The notes under the pieces were generated by a model that saw nothing but the letters and a program-made list of their open reading frames with translations, did not search any database and was not told the origin of the DNA. Shown here piece by piece: positions 62,087-64,000 of a stretch of 64,000 bases of DNA. Each line of letters begins with the position of its first letter. Within the stretch, counting starts at the first letter, position 1. Source of the DNA: Vibrio neptunius (GTDB taxonomy: Bacteria; Pseudomonadota; Gammaproteobacteria; Enterobacterales; Vibrionaceae); NCBI GenBank assembly GCA_019339365.1, contig CP079860.1:1054001-1118000 (forward strand). The letters are read 5' to 3'. Position numbers and translations under genes: made by a program.

Positions 62087-64000
62087 GCTGGCTGACTAAG
62101 TGGTTTATCAACAACTCAGTAGGTGCGAATCTGTTGATGCTTGCAATCATCGCCAGTGGTGTTATGGCGTTTGGTCAACTCCGTGTGGAGTCTTTTCCGC
62201 AGATTGCGCCGTCATCGGTTGTGATCAATGTTGCCTACCCGGGAGGTACAGCTAAACAGATTGATGAGAGTGTTACGCAGCGAATTGAAGAGTCCATCAG
62301 TGGCATTTCAGGTATTAAACAGGTGACCAGTCAGTCTAGCGCTGGTATGTCGAGTGTTGTTATACGCAAAACCAGCAGCGCCGACCTCAATAAGCTGCTG
62401 GATGATGTACGTAACCGAGTGAATGCGATCAATGGTTTTCCTGTTCAAGCTGAAAAGCCGCAGGTGGTTAGAAATGAATTTACTAACTTGGCCGCCTTTG
62501 TTGTCGTTTCGGGGCCACGCAGCGATGAGCAACTTCAACCCATCGCAAGACAGGTCGAGCAAGCGCTAAAAAGTAATCCCAAGATTTCTAAAGTATCCAA
62601 CTGGGGAAGTCGCAAGCCACAACTTATTATTGAGCCAGATCCAGCACAGCTCAAGAAACTGGGTTTGAGTCTGGAAGATTTAGCCACCAGCATCGGACAG
62701 ATGTCACTTGAGTCTCGCACGGGTGAGCTGATCAGTGACAAGGGCCGCATGGTCATCCGTGGTGATGGCTACGCCGATGACGTACAGAAGCTGCGTCGTC
62801 TGGCGATCGTCTCTCGTCCATCCGGTACCGTCTATTTAGGTGACATCGCTACGCTGAGTCGTGGCTATGAGCGCAGTGGCTCCATCGTCCGTAATAATGG
62901 CATCAACGCAATCGCTCTGCTGATCAGCACCAGCCAGACTGACAACCTGCTGAAAGTGAGCGATGCAATTAAGGATACCTTGGCTCAGCAACGCAAAATC
63001 CTGCCTTCAGACATTGAGCTGAATACCATGGCAGACATGGCGCCCTATATTGAAGAGCAACTGTTCAGGCTCGGTGATAATGCGTGGCAAGGCCTTTTGA
63101 TTGTTGTGGTGCTACTAGGCATTTTTCTAGAGCTGAAATTGGCATTTTGGGTAGCCGTAGGTATACCAGTCGCTATCGCAGGTACCTTAGGGGCGATGCA
63201 ATTGGCTAACTACAGCATCAATGACATCACGTTGTTTGGCTTTATTCTGGTGTTGGGGATTTTAGTTGACGATGCCGTTGTCGTAGGCGAGGCCATTCAC
63301 GAGCAACGAGGTAAACATGCGAGTGGGCGCAAAGCAGCGTGGCACGGCGTGCACTCGGTTTCCGTTGCAACGGTATTCGGTGTTTTGACCACCATCGCGG
63401 CATTTTCGCCAATGCTTTGGATTAACAACGATTTTGCCAAGATTCTGGCTGGGTTCTCCGCTGTGGTGATATTTGCGCTGATCTTCTCTCTGATTGAAAG
63501 TAAATTCATTCTGCCATCGCACCTAGCGCAGTTGTCCCTGAATAAAAAACCTAATGGCATTTTCTCTCGCATTCAGTCTGTCGCTCAAGGCGGTTTGGAG
63601 TGGTTCAATTTCAGAGTGTACAAACCTACTTTGGAGAAGGTACTGGATTACAAACTGGCGTCACTGCTGGTTTTTGTCGCCGCGATCGTACTGGCGTATG
63701 GCATGTGGTCTACTGGGACGATCCGAAGTGCCATTTTCCCCGAAATACCGGGTCGATACGTTACCGCGAAAGTTGAGCTAGAAGACGGTGCCCCTTTACC
63801 TCTACAAAAGAAAGCTTTAGATCAAATCGAACAGGCGATGATCAACGTCGAAGACGAGCTGATGCGAGACTATCCGTTGAGCCAGTCACCCTTGGTCAAC
63901 CTGCTTGCGTGGTCCGATGGTTATGGAGAGGTGGAAGTGACCGCTGAGCTAACCAGTGAAGCCCTGAGCCTCTTGCCGGGTAATTTACTGACCGATAGTT
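62083..64000 (+). CDS. RND efflux permease, cut by window edge
   Basis: Starts at ATG 62083 overlapping the fusion-protein stop and runs off the right edge; 639 codons are visible of about 1020-1050. N-terminal membrane helix (about 9-31), first periplasmic porter domain (about 35-330), then helices 2-6. The proton-relay Asp pair is in GILVDDAVVVGEAIHE. The second porter domain begins near residue 555. AcrB/MexF-like proton-driven efflux; substrate unknown. The operon has no outer-membrane channel gene in view. Confidence 0.93.
   Translation, partial: MSWLTKWFINNSVGANLLMLAIIASGVMAFGQLRVESFPQIAPSSVVINVAYPGGTAKQIDESVTQRIEESISGISGIKQVTSQSSAGMSSVVIRKTSSADLNKLLDDVRNRVNAINGFPVQAEKPQVVRNEFTNLAAFVVVSGPRSDEQLQPIARQVEQALKSNPKISKVSNWGSRKPQLIIEPDPAQLKKLGLSLEDLATSIGQMSLESRTGELISDKGRMVIRGDGYADDVQKLRRLAIVSRPSGTVYLGDIATLSRGYERSGSIVRNNGINAIALLISTSQTDNLLKVSDAIKDTLAQQRKILPSDIELNTMADMAPYIEEQLFRLGDNAWQGLLIVVVLLGIFLELKLAFWVAVGIPVAIAGTLGAMQLANYSINDITLFGFILVLGILVDDAVVVGEAIHEQRGKHASGRKAAWHGVHSVSVATVFGVLTTIAAFSPMLWINNDFAKILAGFSAVVIFALIFSLIESKFILPSHLAQLSLNKKPNGIFSRIQSVAQGGLEWFNFRVYKPTLEKVLDYKLASLLVFVAAIVLAYGMWSTGTIRSAIFPEIPGRYVTAKVELEDGAPLPLQKKALDQIEQAMINVEDELMRDYPLSQSPLVNLLAWSDGYGEVEVTAELTSEALSLLPGNLLTDS

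Noticed and set aside
1..64000. Search by eye for CRISPR arrays, tRNA, rRNA and complete insertion sequences
   Set aside because: No regularly spaced repeats, cloverleaf ends or transposase genes noticed; short or divergent cases could be missed without a program.

Overview
The window is chromosomal DNA from a Vibrio, most likely close to the Harveyi or Coralliilyticus groups. The clearest marker is the adjacent luxM/luxN pair (AinS/LuxM-type acyl-homoserine-lactone synthase plus LuxN hybrid sensor kinase). The complete tad/flp pilus locus, the pst operon, sstT and the several chemoreceptor and c-di-GMP proteins fit the same group. No tRNA, rRNA, CRISPR array, intact insertion sequence or prophage was seen. 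All functional calls rest on reading motifs in the translations; no database search was possible.

Layout. 1-5.5 kb: two divergent lipoprotein genes around an AT-rich palindrome. The right-hand one is a very large modular lipoprotein with seven ~90-residue repeats and Lcl (DUF1566) domains, split by a one-base frameshift. 5.6-15.8 kb: a Tad (type IVb, Flp) pilus operon, flp-cpaB-cpaC-cpaD-tadZ-tadA-tadB-tadC-tadD-tadE-tadF-tadG, with no prepilin peptidase gene (tadV). 15.9-20.6 kb: a tight thiol/flavin redox operon: periplasmic thioredoxin, a DUF4266-like protein ending in GGGCGCN, a DUF3570 beta-barrel-like protein, ApbE-like flavin transferase and full DsbD. 20.8-26 kb: aldehyde dehydrogenase, LysR/short-chain dehydrogenase divergent pair, chemoreceptor. 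26-29.7 kb: pstSCAB with phased Pho-box-like half sites and an internal terminator. 29.7-49.9 kb: mixed housekeeping and signalling genes (diguanylate cyclase, SstT, an RsgA-family GTPase with an elaborate leader, two PilZ proteins, a DUF1566/EF-hand protein, nagB, Sel1 protein, transporters, GNAT enzymes, chemoreceptor, RNA methyltransferase, ferredoxin, flavoprotein).

50-55.7 kb is accessory-looking: a LysR regulator divergent from an argininosuccinate-synthase-like PP-loop enzyme, an iron/2-oxoglutarate dioxygenase (frameshifted) and an EamA exporter, followed by a MarR regulator and an M14-type deacylase. Together these look like a small pathway that makes or modifies an amino-acid-derived compound and exports it. 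55.9-59.7 kb is luxN-luxM, with a LuxR/HapR-like half site just upstream of luxM. 60-64 kb is a divergent operon of an ABC-type membrane domain without ATPase, a membrane-fusion protein and an RND permease that runs off the window.

Two groups of genes are the best leads for undescribed biology: the 15.9-20.6 kb redox/flavinylation operon and the 50.1-54.0 kb ArgG-like/dioxygenase/exporter cluster. A cross-cutting oddity is that three genes (large lipoprotein, cpaD, dioxygenase) are out of frame at a run of exactly five G, and each is put right by a sixth G. That is either a systematic consensus error or genuine G-tract variation.
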